A stretch of DNA of 64,000 bases, from assembly GCF_031846265.1 (NCBI RefSeq), contig NZ_JAVRIA010000003.1, forward strand, positions 124,001 to 188,000. Reading direction: 5' to 3'. Position numbers and translations under genes: made by a program. Within the stretch, counting starts at the first letter, position 1. Every line of letters begins with the position of its first letter. This document shows positions 45,271-53,927 of the stretch, one piece after another. The notes under the pieces are model-generated. The model worked only from the letters and a program-made list of their open reading frames with translations, was not told where the DNA came from and searched no databases. Origin of the DNA: Microcosmobacter mediterraneus. Lineage in GTDB: Bacteria; Bacteroidota; Bacteroidia; Flavobacteriales; Flavobacteriaceae.

Positions 45271-45279
45271 CAAGACAAT

Positions 45280-46893
45280 TTAAACAAGCATAGTGACAGG
45301 ATTCTCAATGTATCCTTTTAATGTTTGAAGGAATTGTGCTCCAGTCGCTCCATCTACAGTTCTATGATCACAAGCCATAGTCAACTTGATAGTATTTCCA
45401 GGAACCACTTGACCATTTTTAACTACTGGCTTAGAAACAATTGCACCAACAGATAAAATTGCAGAATTAGGCTGATTTATGATCGATGTAAAACTCTCTA
45501 TGCCAAACATTCCTAAATTAGAAATGGTGAAAGTGCTGCCTTCCATTTCATCTAAAGTCAATTTCTTATTACGCGCTTTACCAGCATAATCTTTTACCGC
45601 TGCACCTATTTGCGTTAAACTTTGCTCGTTAGCAAACTTAACCACAGGAACAACTAATCCATCTGGAACTGCTACTGCAACACCAATATGCACATGATTA
45701 TTCAGACGCATTTTGTCGTCAAACCATTGCGAATTTACTTGTGGATGCTGACGCAGTGCTAAAGCACATGCTTTAACTATCATATCATTATAAGAAATCT
45801 TAGTATCTGGCAATGAATTGTATTGCGCTCTAAATGCAATAGCATTGTCCATATCAAACTCCACATTAAGATAATAATGTGGTGCCGAGAACTTAGACTT
45901 CGCTAAATTTTTGGCAATCGCCTTACGCATGTTAGAGTTGGCAACTTCATCAAAGTCTTCTTGTCCTGTTGGAACAAATTTAGCCACAGGAGCTGAACTC
46001 GAAGCTTGAGTTGATGGTGTGAAATTTTCAACATCTCGTTTAACGACACGACCATTTTCTCCTGTGCCTTGAACTTGTGATAAGTCTATATTCTTTTCGG
46101 TAGCTATTTTCTTGGCTAATGGTGAAGCAAATATTCTTCCGTTGGACGATGAAGTTGAAACTGAACTCGAAGTCGAAGCTTCTTTTTTAGCTTCAACTGG
46201 TTTTGGTGCTTCTTCTTTTTTAGGTTCGATTTTCTTTTCATCTGAACTACCAACCTTAAAGTTTTTAGCTACAGCTGATACGTCAGTTCCTACTGGACCT
46301 ATGATTGCTAAAAGCGCATCTACTTTTGCAGACTCACCTTCTTGTAAACCAACATGCAATAAGGTTCCTGATTGAAAGGACTCGAACTCCATAGTAGCTT
46401 TATCTGTTTCAATCTCAGCTAAAATATCGCCTTCCTCAACTTCATCACCTACTTTTTTTAACCAGGTTGCAACTGTCCCTTCTTCCATAGTGTCACTTAA
46501 TCGTGGCATAGTAACCACGATAACGCCTTCTGGTAACTCGATCTCGTCAGCTGATGAAGATTCATCTACAACTTGAGATTCCTCGACTGCGCTCGGAATG
46601 ACATTTTCTTTTGTATCTGAAGCGCTTCCATTCAACAAGGCAGAGATATCTTCACCTTCTTCTCCAATTATCGCTAATAATTTATCAACTTCTGTAGTTT
46701 CTCCTTCTTGAACACCAATATGTAATAGCGTTCCTTCATAAAAAGATTCAAACTCCATGGTAGCCTTATCAGTTTCGATTTCCGCAAGAATATCGCCTTC
46801 AGAAACTTTATCTCCAACTTTTTTTAACCATGATGCTACAGTACCTTCTTCCATGGTATCGCTTAAACGCGGCATATTTATTACTTCAGCCAT
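45280..46893 (-). CDS. pdhC: Pyruvate dehydrogenase E2, dihydrolipoamide acetyltransferase
   Basis: This 537-residue E2 component has two N-terminal lipoyl domains, each with EIETDKATMEFES (lipoyl-Lys in DKA). A flexible linker follows, then a peripheral-subunit-binding domain (ASPLAKKIATEKNIDLSQVQ and GENGRVVKRDVENF), a second linker, and the catalytic domain with HRTVDG near the C-terminus (ACDHRTVDGATG). It transfers acetyl groups to CoA. The linker after the first lipoyl domain contains NVIPSAVEES, which is an in-frame copy of the dispersed repeat. It begins 3 nt after pdhA. pdhB and the E3 gene are not here. Confidence 0.97.
   Translation of the reverse strand: MAEVINMPRLSDTMEEGTVASWLKKVGDKVSEGDILAEIETDKATMEFESFYEGTLLHIGVQEGETTEVDKLLAIIGEEGEDISALLNGSASDTKENVIPSAVEESQVVDESSSADEIELPEGVIVVTMPRLSDTMEEGTVATWLKKVGDEVEEGDILAEIETDKATMEFESFQSGTLLHVGLQEGESAKVDALLAIIGPVGTDVSAVAKNFKVGSSDEKKIEPKKEEAPKPVEAKKEASTSSSVSTSSSNGRIFASPLAKKIATEKNIDLSQVQGTGENGRVVKRDVENFTPSTQASSSAPVAKFVPTGQEDFDEVANSNMRKAIAKNLAKSKFSAPHYYLNVEFDMDNAIAFRAQYNSLPDTKISYNDMIVKACALALRQHPQVNSQWFDDKMRLNNHVHIGVAVAVPDGLVVPVVKFANEQSLTQIGAAVKDYAGKARNKKLTLDEMEGSTFTISNLGMFGIESFTSIINQPNSAILSVGAIVSKPVVKNGQVVPGNTIKLTMACDHRTVDGATGAQFLQTLKGYIENPVTMLV
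46577..46602 (-). repeat. Dispersed short repeat, copy inside pdhC
   Basis: On the minus strand this 26-nt copy begins gtcattccgagcgcagtc and ends gaggaatc. It is translated in frame as VIPSAVEES in the interdomain linker between the lipoyl domains. Confidence 0.7.
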
Positions 46894-46896
46894 AGT

Positions 46897-47895
46897 CTAT
46901 AATTTGTGAGGTAAAAATGGATAATTATCTTGTTCATAAACGACATCATACATAATGTTTTTATCAGGATATGGTGACTCTTCTGCAAAAGTCTCACATT
47001 CTTTTACTAAGCTCTTAACGCGTTTATCTATCTCTGCAATCTCATCTTCAGAAGCATATTTCTTATCTAAAATAATCTCTTTAACTTGATTGATTGGATC
47101 TATCTTTTTGTATTCTCCTACTTCATCTTTGGTTCTGTAATGTTGTGCGTCACTCATTGAGTGACCTCTGTAACGATAGGTTTTCATTTCTAAAAATGTT
47201 GGGCCATCACCACGACGAGCGCGCTCCATTGCTTCATGTACAGCTTCAGCAACTTTAACAGGATTCATTCCATCTACTGGTCCACAAGGCATTTCGTAGC
47301 CTAAACCTAATTTCCAAATATCTGTATGGTTTGCTGTTCGTTCTACCGAAGTTCCCATAGCATATCCATTATTTTCGCAGATAAAAACTACTGGTAATTT
47401 CCAGAGCATAGCCATGTTAAACGTCTCATGCAATGAGCCTTGTCTAACTGCACCATCTCCCATATAACATAAAGTTACTGCTCCTGTGTTATTATATTTG
47501 TCTCCAAAAGCCATACCTGCTCCTAAAGGTATTTGTCCTCCAACGATACCATGACCACCATAAAACCCTTTTTCTTTTGAGAAAATATGCATAGAACCTC
47601 CTAAACCTTGAGAGGTTCCTGTAGCTTTTCCATAAAGCTCTGCCATGACGCGCTTTGGGTCTACTCCCATTCCGATCGGTTGTACATGATTACGATATGC
47701 TGTTATCATTTTATCTTTAGAAAGATCCATGGCATGCAATGACCCAGCCAAAACAGCTTCCTGACCATTATATAAATGAAGAAATCCTCTTACTTTTTGC
47801 TGAATATAAACAGCGGCAAGTTTATCTTCGAACTTACGCCAAAACATCATATCCTCATACCATTTTAGATATGTACTCTTTGTGACTTTTTGCAT
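46897..47895 (-). CDS. pdhA: Pyruvate dehydrogenase E1 component, alpha subunit
   Basis: This 332-residue thiamine diphosphate enzyme decarboxylates pyruvate. It has the ThDP/Mg motif GDGAVRQGSLHETFNMAM to ENNGYAMGT, GHGIVGGQIPLGAGMAFG, and the phosphorylation-loop-like YRYRGHSMSD. As a separate alpha subunit it needs PdhB, which is not in the window. It is upstream of pdhC in one operon. Confidence 0.97.
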   Translation of the reverse strand: MQKVTKSTYLKWYEDMMFWRKFEDKLAAVYIQQKVRGFLHLYNGQEAVLAGSLHAMDLSKDKMITAYRNHVQPIGMGVDPKRVMAELYGKATGTSQGLGGSMHIFSKEKGFYGGHGIVGGQIPLGAGMAFGDKYNNTGAVTLCYMGDGAVRQGSLHETFNMAMLWKLPVVFICENNGYAMGTSVERTANHTDIWKLGLGYEMPCGPVDGMNPVKVAEAVHEAMERARRGDGPTFLEMKTYRYRGHSMSDAQHYRTKDEVGEYKKIDPINQVKEIILDKKYASEDEIAEIDKRVKSLVKECETFAEESPYPDKNIMYDVVYEQDNYPFLPHKL

Positions 47896-47923
47896 GTATT
47901 CTGTTTTTATTTCAAACGAATAA

Positions 47924-47952
47924 CAAAAATAGCACTTTAGTTACGAATCAAA
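47924..47952 (-). promoter_or_regulatory. Promoter for pdhA-pdhC
   Basis: On the minus strand TTTG (47952-47949) is followed after 17 nt by TATTTTTG (47931-47924), matching the Bacteroidetes -33/-7 pair. The -7 box ends 28 nt before the pdhA ATG. Confidence 0.6.
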
Positions 47953-47984
47953 AAACAGTAATCTTTAAAATTTAAACTATAACG

Positions 47985-48467
47985 TTATAGGACTTCTTTA
48001 TCAAAAATAAAAGGAAGCAAATTTGTTAAGGAACTAGATTTAGCTACTTCTCCAACTTTTCCCATAAAATAAATTTCTATTGGCTGTTTTTGCTTAATCT
48101 CATACTCTAAAATAGCCTGTCTACAAGCTCCACAGGGCGGGATTGGTTTATCCGTAACTTTTGTTTTTGAAGAAGCTGTTATTGCCATTCTAGTAATCTT
48201 TGAATTAGGATGTTGTGATCCAGCATAATAAATCGCTGTACGTTCAGCACACAATCCTGAAGGATATGAAGCATTCTCTTGATTGTTTCCTGTAATTATC
48301 TTGCCATTATCAAGACTTAATGCAGCTCCAACCTGAAAATTAGAATATGGTGAATAAGCTTTAGCTCTAGCCTCTATAGCTTGTTGCATTAACATTTGAA
48401 TATCATTTGGTAATTCTTGTAAAGATGAATAAACTTCTAAAGAGGATTCTACAGTAATTTTTCTCAT
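47985..48467 (-). CDS. cdd: Cytidine deaminase
   Basis: This 160-residue homotetrameric-type deaminase turns cytidine and deoxycytidine into uridines in pyrimidine salvage. The zinc and catalytic motifs are SGLCAERTAIYYA (Cys-Ala-Glu) and PCGACRQAILEYE (PCxxC). It has a short N-terminal extension and YSPYSNFQVGAAL, normal for the family. It lies 75 nt after porV, separated by a hairpin. Confidence 0.95.
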   Translation of the reverse strand: MRKITVESSLEVYSSLQELPNDIQMLMQQAIEARAKAYSPYSNFQVGAALSLDNGKIITGNNQENASYPSGLCAERTAIYYAGSQHPNSKITRMAITASSKTKVTDKPIPPCGACRQAILEYEIKQKQPIEIYFMGKVGEVAKSSSLTNLLPFIFDKEVL

Positions 48468-48487
48468 AGTCTTTAATGAGTTTAGAC

Positions 48488-48519
48488 AAAAAAACTATTG
48501 CGCTAACAATAGTTTTTTT
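48488..48519. terminator. Bidirectional-looking terminator between porV and cdd
   Basis: A 13-bp stem, aaaaaaactattg (48488-48500) with caatagttttttt (48507-48519), has a 6-nt loop. The A-run and T-run on either side allow termination on either strand; here it follows porV on the minus strand. Confidence 0.75.
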
Positions 48520-48542
48520 ATGATTATTATGTAATATGATAT

Positions 48543-49760
48543 CTAATATTCTTCATACTCTTCATCTCCAAAATTAAAAGTTAGAGAAAAACGCAACGTA
48601 TTCTCTAAAGGACTCTGAACTTTAGATGCAGAGAACAAATACGATAAGTCTATATTAATAGTTGAGTACTTAAATCCTGCGCCTAGTGCAAAGAATTTAC
48701 GTGCTCCTTTTTCTTCAGCTTCATTAAAGTACCCAGCTCTAAAAGCAAATGATTCTTGGTACTGATACTCTGCGCCTAATGCCCAAGTAAATTCTTGAAT
48801 TTCTTCACTAAAACCTCCTGGTGCATCTCCAAACGATTGGAAAATACCATTAATAAAACTTACATTGTTATCTTGTCCTTCAACAATTATAGTAGGCTCA
48901 TTACTATCCTGAACTCCATTAGGTTCTGTGTCTCCATCTTGAATGATATCTTCAAAACCTAAAAGTGGTGGCGTTGGCACCAATAATTTAGTTACCTCAG
49001 CAGTAATACCTAATTTATTATAATTGTCGAAAATAAAATCGAAACCACCTCCTAATCTTAAGTTAGTTGGTTGAAAATTTTCTCTTCCGCCATCATCATA
49101 TTTAAACTTTGGTCCAACATTCTGAATGGCAAACCCTGCTCTCCAACGACCATTAAAATCGTTATATGCTTCTTCCTCACTTTGGTAATATCCAGAGATA
49201 TCTACACCAAAAGTATTGGCAGCATTAGCATTTGGGTCTACTTGATTAATTCTTAAATCTGATCTTAAATATCTTAGCGTTACACCCATAGCAAATTGAT
49301 CTGCTAAGCGAAGTGTATACGCTATATCTGCTGTAAATTCATTAGGCTTTACATTAACTCCTGGATCTGTTGGTCCTTGAGTTAGTGTAATCTCACCTAA
49401 ACTGAAATATTTAAAACTACCAGAGATAGCACTATTTTCTGTTAATCTATTGAAATAGGTTAAATAACCTACAGAGATATCATTTACAAGTCTACTGAGG
49501 TAAGGAGTATAACTTAAACTAATTCCTGATTTTGCCTCAGAAAATGCATACTTAGCAGCATTCCACTGTTGAGCGTATCCATCTACAGAAGTTGCAACTC
49601 CCATATCTCCCATACCAGCAGCTCTGGCATCTGGAGCAATTAACATAAAAGGAACACCTGTTGTAATTACAGAGGACTGATCTGGGAATACAACTGTTTC
49701 CTGTCCAAACGATAGGTTTAAATATATAAGAGTGATAAGGGTTAAAACGTACTTTTTCAT
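48543..49760 (-). CDS. porV: PorV, T9SS outer-membrane shuttle protein
   Basis: This 405-residue FadL-like outer-membrane beta-barrel has a signal peptide (MKKYVLTLITLIYLNLSFGQ) and the PorV hallmark ITTGVPFMLIAPDARAAGMGDMGVAT just behind it. PorV receives T9SS cargo from the translocon and delivers it to the PorU sortase. It is directly downstream of porU, which is the classical arrangement, and has its own promoter-like element inside the end of porU. Confidence 0.95.
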   Translation of the reverse strand: MKKYVLTLITLIYLNLSFGQETVVFPDQSSVITTGVPFMLIAPDARAAGMGDMGVATSVDGYAQQWNAAKYAFSEAKSGISLSYTPYLSRLVNDISVGYLTYFNRLTENSAISGSFKYFSLGEITLTQGPTDPGVNVKPNEFTADIAYTLRLADQFAMGVTLRYLRSDLRINQVDPNANAANTFGVDISGYYQSEEEAYNDFNGRWRAGFAIQNVGPKFKYDDGGRENFQPTNLRLGGGFDFIFDNYNKLGITAEVTKLLVPTPPLLGFEDIIQDGDTEPNGVQDSNEPTIIVEGQDNNVSFINGIFQSFGDAPGGFSEEIQEFTWALGAEYQYQESFAFRAGYFNEAEEKGARKFFALGAGFKYSTINIDLSYLFSASKVQSPLENTLRFSLTFNFGDEEYEEY

Positions 49761-49808
49761 ATTCTATTTAGTGTCTTTGTGCTGTGTACACGACATTATA
49801 AACGTTCG

Positions 49809-49838
49809 CAAATATAAGTTATTATTAGAGGATTACAA
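49809..49838 (-). promoter_or_regulatory. Internal promoter for porV
   Basis: On the minus strand TTG (49838-49836) is followed after 19 nt by TATATTTG (49816-49809). The -33 element lies inside the last codons of porU, and the -7 box ends 48 nt before the porV ATG. Confidence 0.6.
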
Positions 49839-52800
49839 GTTTTTGAATTTTTTCCACTTGTACATTGAGTGTTTGTGATTTTACTTTAAGTTTATAAACA
49901 TAAACTCCTTTTCCTATTTTATCACCAAAATCATCTCTTCCATCCCAGATAATATCTTTAGATAAGGTACCTGTAGATTTACCACTTGTATTCGTAGAAC
50001 CATTTAAGGTTCTGACCAATTTTCCGGAAACTGTGAAAATTTGAACCGAGATATCTAATGAATCTGCGCTATTATGATTAAACCAAAACTCAGTATAGTC
50101 TACAAAAGGATTAGGATAGTTTAAAACATTTGTGATTTGGAGGCTCTCATCTTTATCAAAAACAACAAACTGAACTTCTGATGTTGTTGAGTTATTGTAA
50201 ACATCCCAAGCCTTGAAGGTTAAAGTGTGCAAGCCTGGCTCTAAATCTCTGAATGGAAATGAGACCACACCAGAAGTGTAGTCATCTACATTAGCTTGGT
50301 AATAATCATTTAAAATAAAAGGATTAGTTTCATCACCATCTAAAATAGCTGAAATATCATGACCAATTCCACTGACTGTATTTATTCCATTTGTATCAGA
50401 CAATTTTGCTAACAATGTTGGAGATTCGTTTGTTATCCCTCCATTCACAAAGTTTTCATCATTCATAAATAAATTAACTATTGGTGGCTCATTATCTGCT
50501 TCTGCATTTTCATTAATACCTCCTACAGTAATATCAAAACTATGACCTGCTTTATCTTGAGTGAAATTTTCATCTACTGCATAAAAACTAACTTTACCTT
50601 GTCCTAACGGAATGGTGATGTCTCTTGGTACAACAAATTCAAACTCAAATATTCCATTAGTTACAGAGGCTTGCCCTTTGAAGATTAAATTTCCTAAGGT
50701 TTCAAATTCTATCTTAATAGCACTACCTCCTTGTTGTACTCCATCATTAGCGAGTGTTTCTCTTTGGATAGGTTTATCAAAAATAGTTGCTGTTAACACA
50801 CCATTAAAATTAGTGTTTAAAGCTCCTGAGAGGTCCAACACTTCGCCAGACATTTTTATTTTACTAAGTGCTTCTAAATTATCAGTATTTTGACCTATTG
50901 GTGTATCGTTGATAGCTGTTAATCTAATATTGGGCTCTGCAAAAGCCAATTTCATTGCTGGATCTCCAATAAAAAAGACTAGGCGCTTCTGTGGATTACC
51001 AGCTACACCAGGATCTGTTTTAGTTAATCTGAGAGCTTCTGCCATTGATGGGTATTCATTAGAACCATAAGCAAATAAATACTGATTCATTTCCTCATTA
51101 ATAATTCTCCCAGGTGTTACAAAAATTTGACGCGTTGTAGTAATTAAAGCAATGGCTCCTGCATTTTTATTCCAATAGGTGAATTCACCTGCTGTTGGTC
51201 TATTAGGATCATCAAACTTAGTGTACTCGCAAGTAACGGTTATAAATAAATTAAACTTACAAACATTATTAACTTCTTGCGCATCATCCTTATCAAAGAT
51301 TCGCTCTTTTGCTAATCCGTCTTCTCCTCCATGACCAAAATAATTAACGACTAGTGCTCCAACTTCTATAGCATCTCTGATAGCTTCATTTACATCTGGA
51401 TATCGATCACCTGCAGATGATGATTCTTGTTGGTAAGCATCAGTTAATATTTTAACAGAGTTTACAAAGGGCTTATCTAATGTAATTTCATCTGCAATAT
51501 TATTGGTTGTTGTTTGTAATGTATTTTCCCAAGCTTCATCTACATCATCAGCCACACCTAAAAACGTATTTCTCCAACTACCATAAGCTTCATTAGCATA
51601 ATAGCCTTGAATTTTATCGACTAAGTCTTTGGCACGTTGCGGAGAATCAGCCAAAATTCTACCTACTGCTATATCTAATCGATCGCTTCCAACGAGATCG
51701 TCACCTTCATTATCATCTAGCATACCATAATAATCGTCTGACACAAATGAACTTGTTAAACTAAAACTACTTAAAGCATGCCAAGAGGGTACATAATTAG
51801 TATTATTGGGTATTCTATTTTTATAATCATAAGATCCATCTCCAAATAAACAAAGGTATTTTAAACGACCTGATTGTGATTGAGCATTATCATAAACATA
51901 CTTTACCAAATTTCTAATTGCAGAAATATCTGGATTACCAGAGCTAAACTCTAAATAAATGTCTTCTAGTTTAAGCACTCTTACAGTTAAACCATATTGC
52001 TGTCTGTTAATATCAGCTAAACGCAAGGCTTGATCGTAAAAAACACTTGGTGTTACGATAATATAATCTACATCTTCTACTTCACCTTGCTCATTAATAA
52101 AAACAGTACCTTTTATATCCTGGTTAGAAATTGAAATTAAATTATCTGTTAATGGTGTATAAGCATCTTCTGGAGAAAAAGCTAAATAGTTTTTTAATGT
52201 TCCGGCCGAAGCATTAAAACTAAATGTGTTTAAATTATCTGCATTGGTTACACTTGTTACATTATATTTATCTGAAATATCCCAAACTTCTGATACTGAT
52301 GTTGCGTTGCTAATGTTATATTCAACAATACCAGAAATTGTAGCCACACTATTATTTTTAAATAGTAACTGTTCATTATTGTAAGTTAATGCTCGAGTCG
52401 CTTCAATAGAAATAAAATCCAAATAGCCTTTTGAGGATGGATTACCTGCATTATCATAAGTAAGTGTTATACTAATATCTTCTGAACTTACCGAGATAGG
52501 CTCATCTAACTCATTAGAACTTGCTAAAACAGCATCATCTGGATTTATAACTGAAAAACCTATAACACCAGCATTAGTTCCATTTACATCAATGCTAAAA
52601 CTCGTGGCAGACTCAGAAATCCCTGCAGTTAAGACACGCAATTGAATAGGTATTGTTGTCACCAAATTAGGAAACAAAAACTCGTAGGTACGTACTGTTT
52701 CAATATCAAATTTATCTCCAAACCATCGCCTTCCTAACTTAGCTAAATTAAACTCATCTACTTCATAGAATTGGTAATCTTGAAACTCATCAATAAAAAC

Positions 52801-53676
52801 ATCTGGAGTTTGCTCTGATTGTATCATAGATTGAATACGTTTACCGTTACCAGAGCTAATGTTTACATAGTAATATGATTTTTCTGAATACAAATTAATA
52901 TTAGTATCACTTACGTCGCTATAACCTGTTGGTCCTTCAGCGTAAAATAAAATATAATCTTCATTATCAAATGAGCCATCGCTTTCTCCAACAAATCTTA
53001 TAGCATTCTCCATTAAATCTAATGGATAAAACTCACTGTTAGCCTCAGGCAACATTGCACCTCCATTACCAAAAATTTTAATATTTCTTGGATCTACTGC
53101 ATCAGTATTAATACCTATTTGATTAAGAAAGCTTTTACTTAAACGAAAAACTCCTGTTTTATCAACATGAAATCTATACCAATTACCTGAGCTTAATACT
53201 GAGTTGGTAATATCTTGCACATCATTAGCATCTCTTCGATTTGAAGGAGTAAAGTTTATAGTAAAACTTACCAATTTTTTATATTGTCCTCTATCCTTAA
53301 TTATAGGGCTTAATGTTAAATACGCAGATAATTTATCTCTACTCTTAGCATTACTTAACTTTACATTATGACCAGATGATATAGTTTTAAGGTTAATATC
53401 TTTTAAGTCTGAAATTGATATTGGTTGATAAACTGTATTAGAAATTGTTGGCGAACCTTCATCGATGTAACTAGAATTTTCCCACTGCGCAAAAAAAGTA
53501 ATACCATTATCAATTGTAAAGCTGAAGTTTTCTTTCTGAAATGAAGGAATTTCTTTTACTGTAATGCCAGAAGCATATTCTGTAGTACCTTCCCATTCAA
53601 TCACAAAATCTTTTCCCTGAGAAAACGCAATGCTTAAAAAAAACAGACAAGTAATGGTTAGTAGTATCTTTTTCAT
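49825..53676 (-). CDS. porU: PorU, T9SS sortase (C25 peptidase family)
   Basis: This is a 1283-residue surface sortase with a signal peptide (MKKILLTITCLFFLSIAFSQ). The gingipain-like C25 catalytic domain covers about residues 540-910, with catalytic His in VVNYFGHGGEDG (H782) and Cys in FITVTCEYTKFDD (C816). A C-terminal region resembles a T9SS sorting domain (NYPNPFVDYTEFWF and ISVQIFTVSGKLVRTLNG). In the family it removes cargo sorting domains and links cargo to anionic lipopolysaccharide. It is divergent from gldJ, with 251 nt between the genes. Confidence 0.95.
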   Translation of the reverse strand: MKKILLTITCLFFLSIAFSQGKDFVIEWEGTTEYASGITVKEIPSFQKENFSFTIDNGITFFAQWENSSYIDEGSPTISNTVYQPISISDLKDINLKTISSGHNVKLSNAKSRDKLSAYLTLSPIIKDRGQYKKLVSFTINFTPSNRRDANDVQDITNSVLSSGNWYRFHVDKTGVFRLSKSFLNQIGINTDAVDPRNIKIFGNGGAMLPEANSEFYPLDLMENAIRFVGESDGSFDNEDYILFYAEGPTGYSDVSDTNINLYSEKSYYYVNISSGNGKRIQSMIQSEQTPDVFIDEFQDYQFYEVDEFNLAKLGRRWFGDKFDIETVRTYEFLFPNLVTTIPIQLRVLTAGISESATSFSIDVNGTNAGVIGFSVINPDDAVLASSNELDEPISVSSEDISITLTYDNAGNPSSKGYLDFISIEATRALTYNNEQLLFKNNSVATISGIVEYNISNATSVSEVWDISDKYNVTSVTNADNLNTFSFNASAGTLKNYLAFSPEDAYTPLTDNLISISNQDIKGTVFINEQGEVEDVDYIIVTPSVFYDQALRLADINRQQYGLTVRVLKLEDIYLEFSSGNPDISAIRNLVKYVYDNAQSQSGRLKYLCLFGDGSYDYKNRIPNNTNYVPSWHALSSFSLTSSFVSDDYYGMLDDNEGDDLVGSDRLDIAVGRILADSPQRAKDLVDKIQGYYANEAYGSWRNTFLGVADDVDEAWENTLQTTTNNIADEITLDKPFVNSVKILTDAYQQESSSAGDRYPDVNEAIRDAIEVGALVVNYFGHGGEDGLAKERIFDKDDAQEVNNVCKFNLFITVTCEYTKFDDPNRPTAGEFTYWNKNAGAIALITTTRQIFVTPGRIINEEMNQYLFAYGSNEYPSMAEALRLTKTDPGVAGNPQKRLVFFIGDPAMKLAFAEPNIRLTAINDTPIGQNTDNLEALSKIKMSGEVLDLSGALNTNFNGVLTATIFDKPIQRETLANDGVQQGGSAIKIEFETLGNLIFKGQASVTNGIFEFEFVVPRDITIPLGQGKVSFYAVDENFTQDKAGHSFDITVGGINENAEADNEPPIVNLFMNDENFVNGGITNESPTLLAKLSDTNGINTVSGIGHDISAILDGDETNPFILNDYYQANVDDYTSGVVSFPFRDLEPGLHTLTFKAWDVYNNSTTSEVQFVVFDKDESLQITNVLNYPNPFVDYTEFWFNHNSADSLDISVQIFTVSGKLVRTLNGSTNTSGKSTGTLSKDIIWDGRDDFGDKIGKGVYVYKLKVKSQTLNVQVEKIQKLVIL

Positions 53677-53728
53677 AGTAAATTAACGAGACAAAATGAC
53701 CCTTATTATTGTACTCTTCTTTTTTTAT

Positions 53729-53736
53729 CAAAATTA
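53729..53736 (-). promoter_or_regulatory. Possible -7 box for porU
   Basis: The minus strand reads TAATTTTG, a TAnnTTTG match 52 nt upstream of the porU ATG. No -33 element is clearly spaced. Confidence 0.4.
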
Positions 53737-53927
53737 CAACAATAATTTATTTTTGGCGTCGTTAACTAAGAACAAATTACAGCTAAAAAGGGTCTAAAAA
53801 TCCGATATTCTGTAATAAAAACAGGATGAAATGCACTTTTTTTTGCAAATTCATTCCAAAAAAGGTTGCTTTGTAACCTATTATTATTATATTGCGAATC
53901 AAAATTTAACTAGCTTACTTAAAACGT

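Noticed and set aside
53677..53927. A hidden small gene in the porU-gldJ intergenic region
   Set aside because: No frame of useful length with a start and coding character; the region fits divergent promoters.
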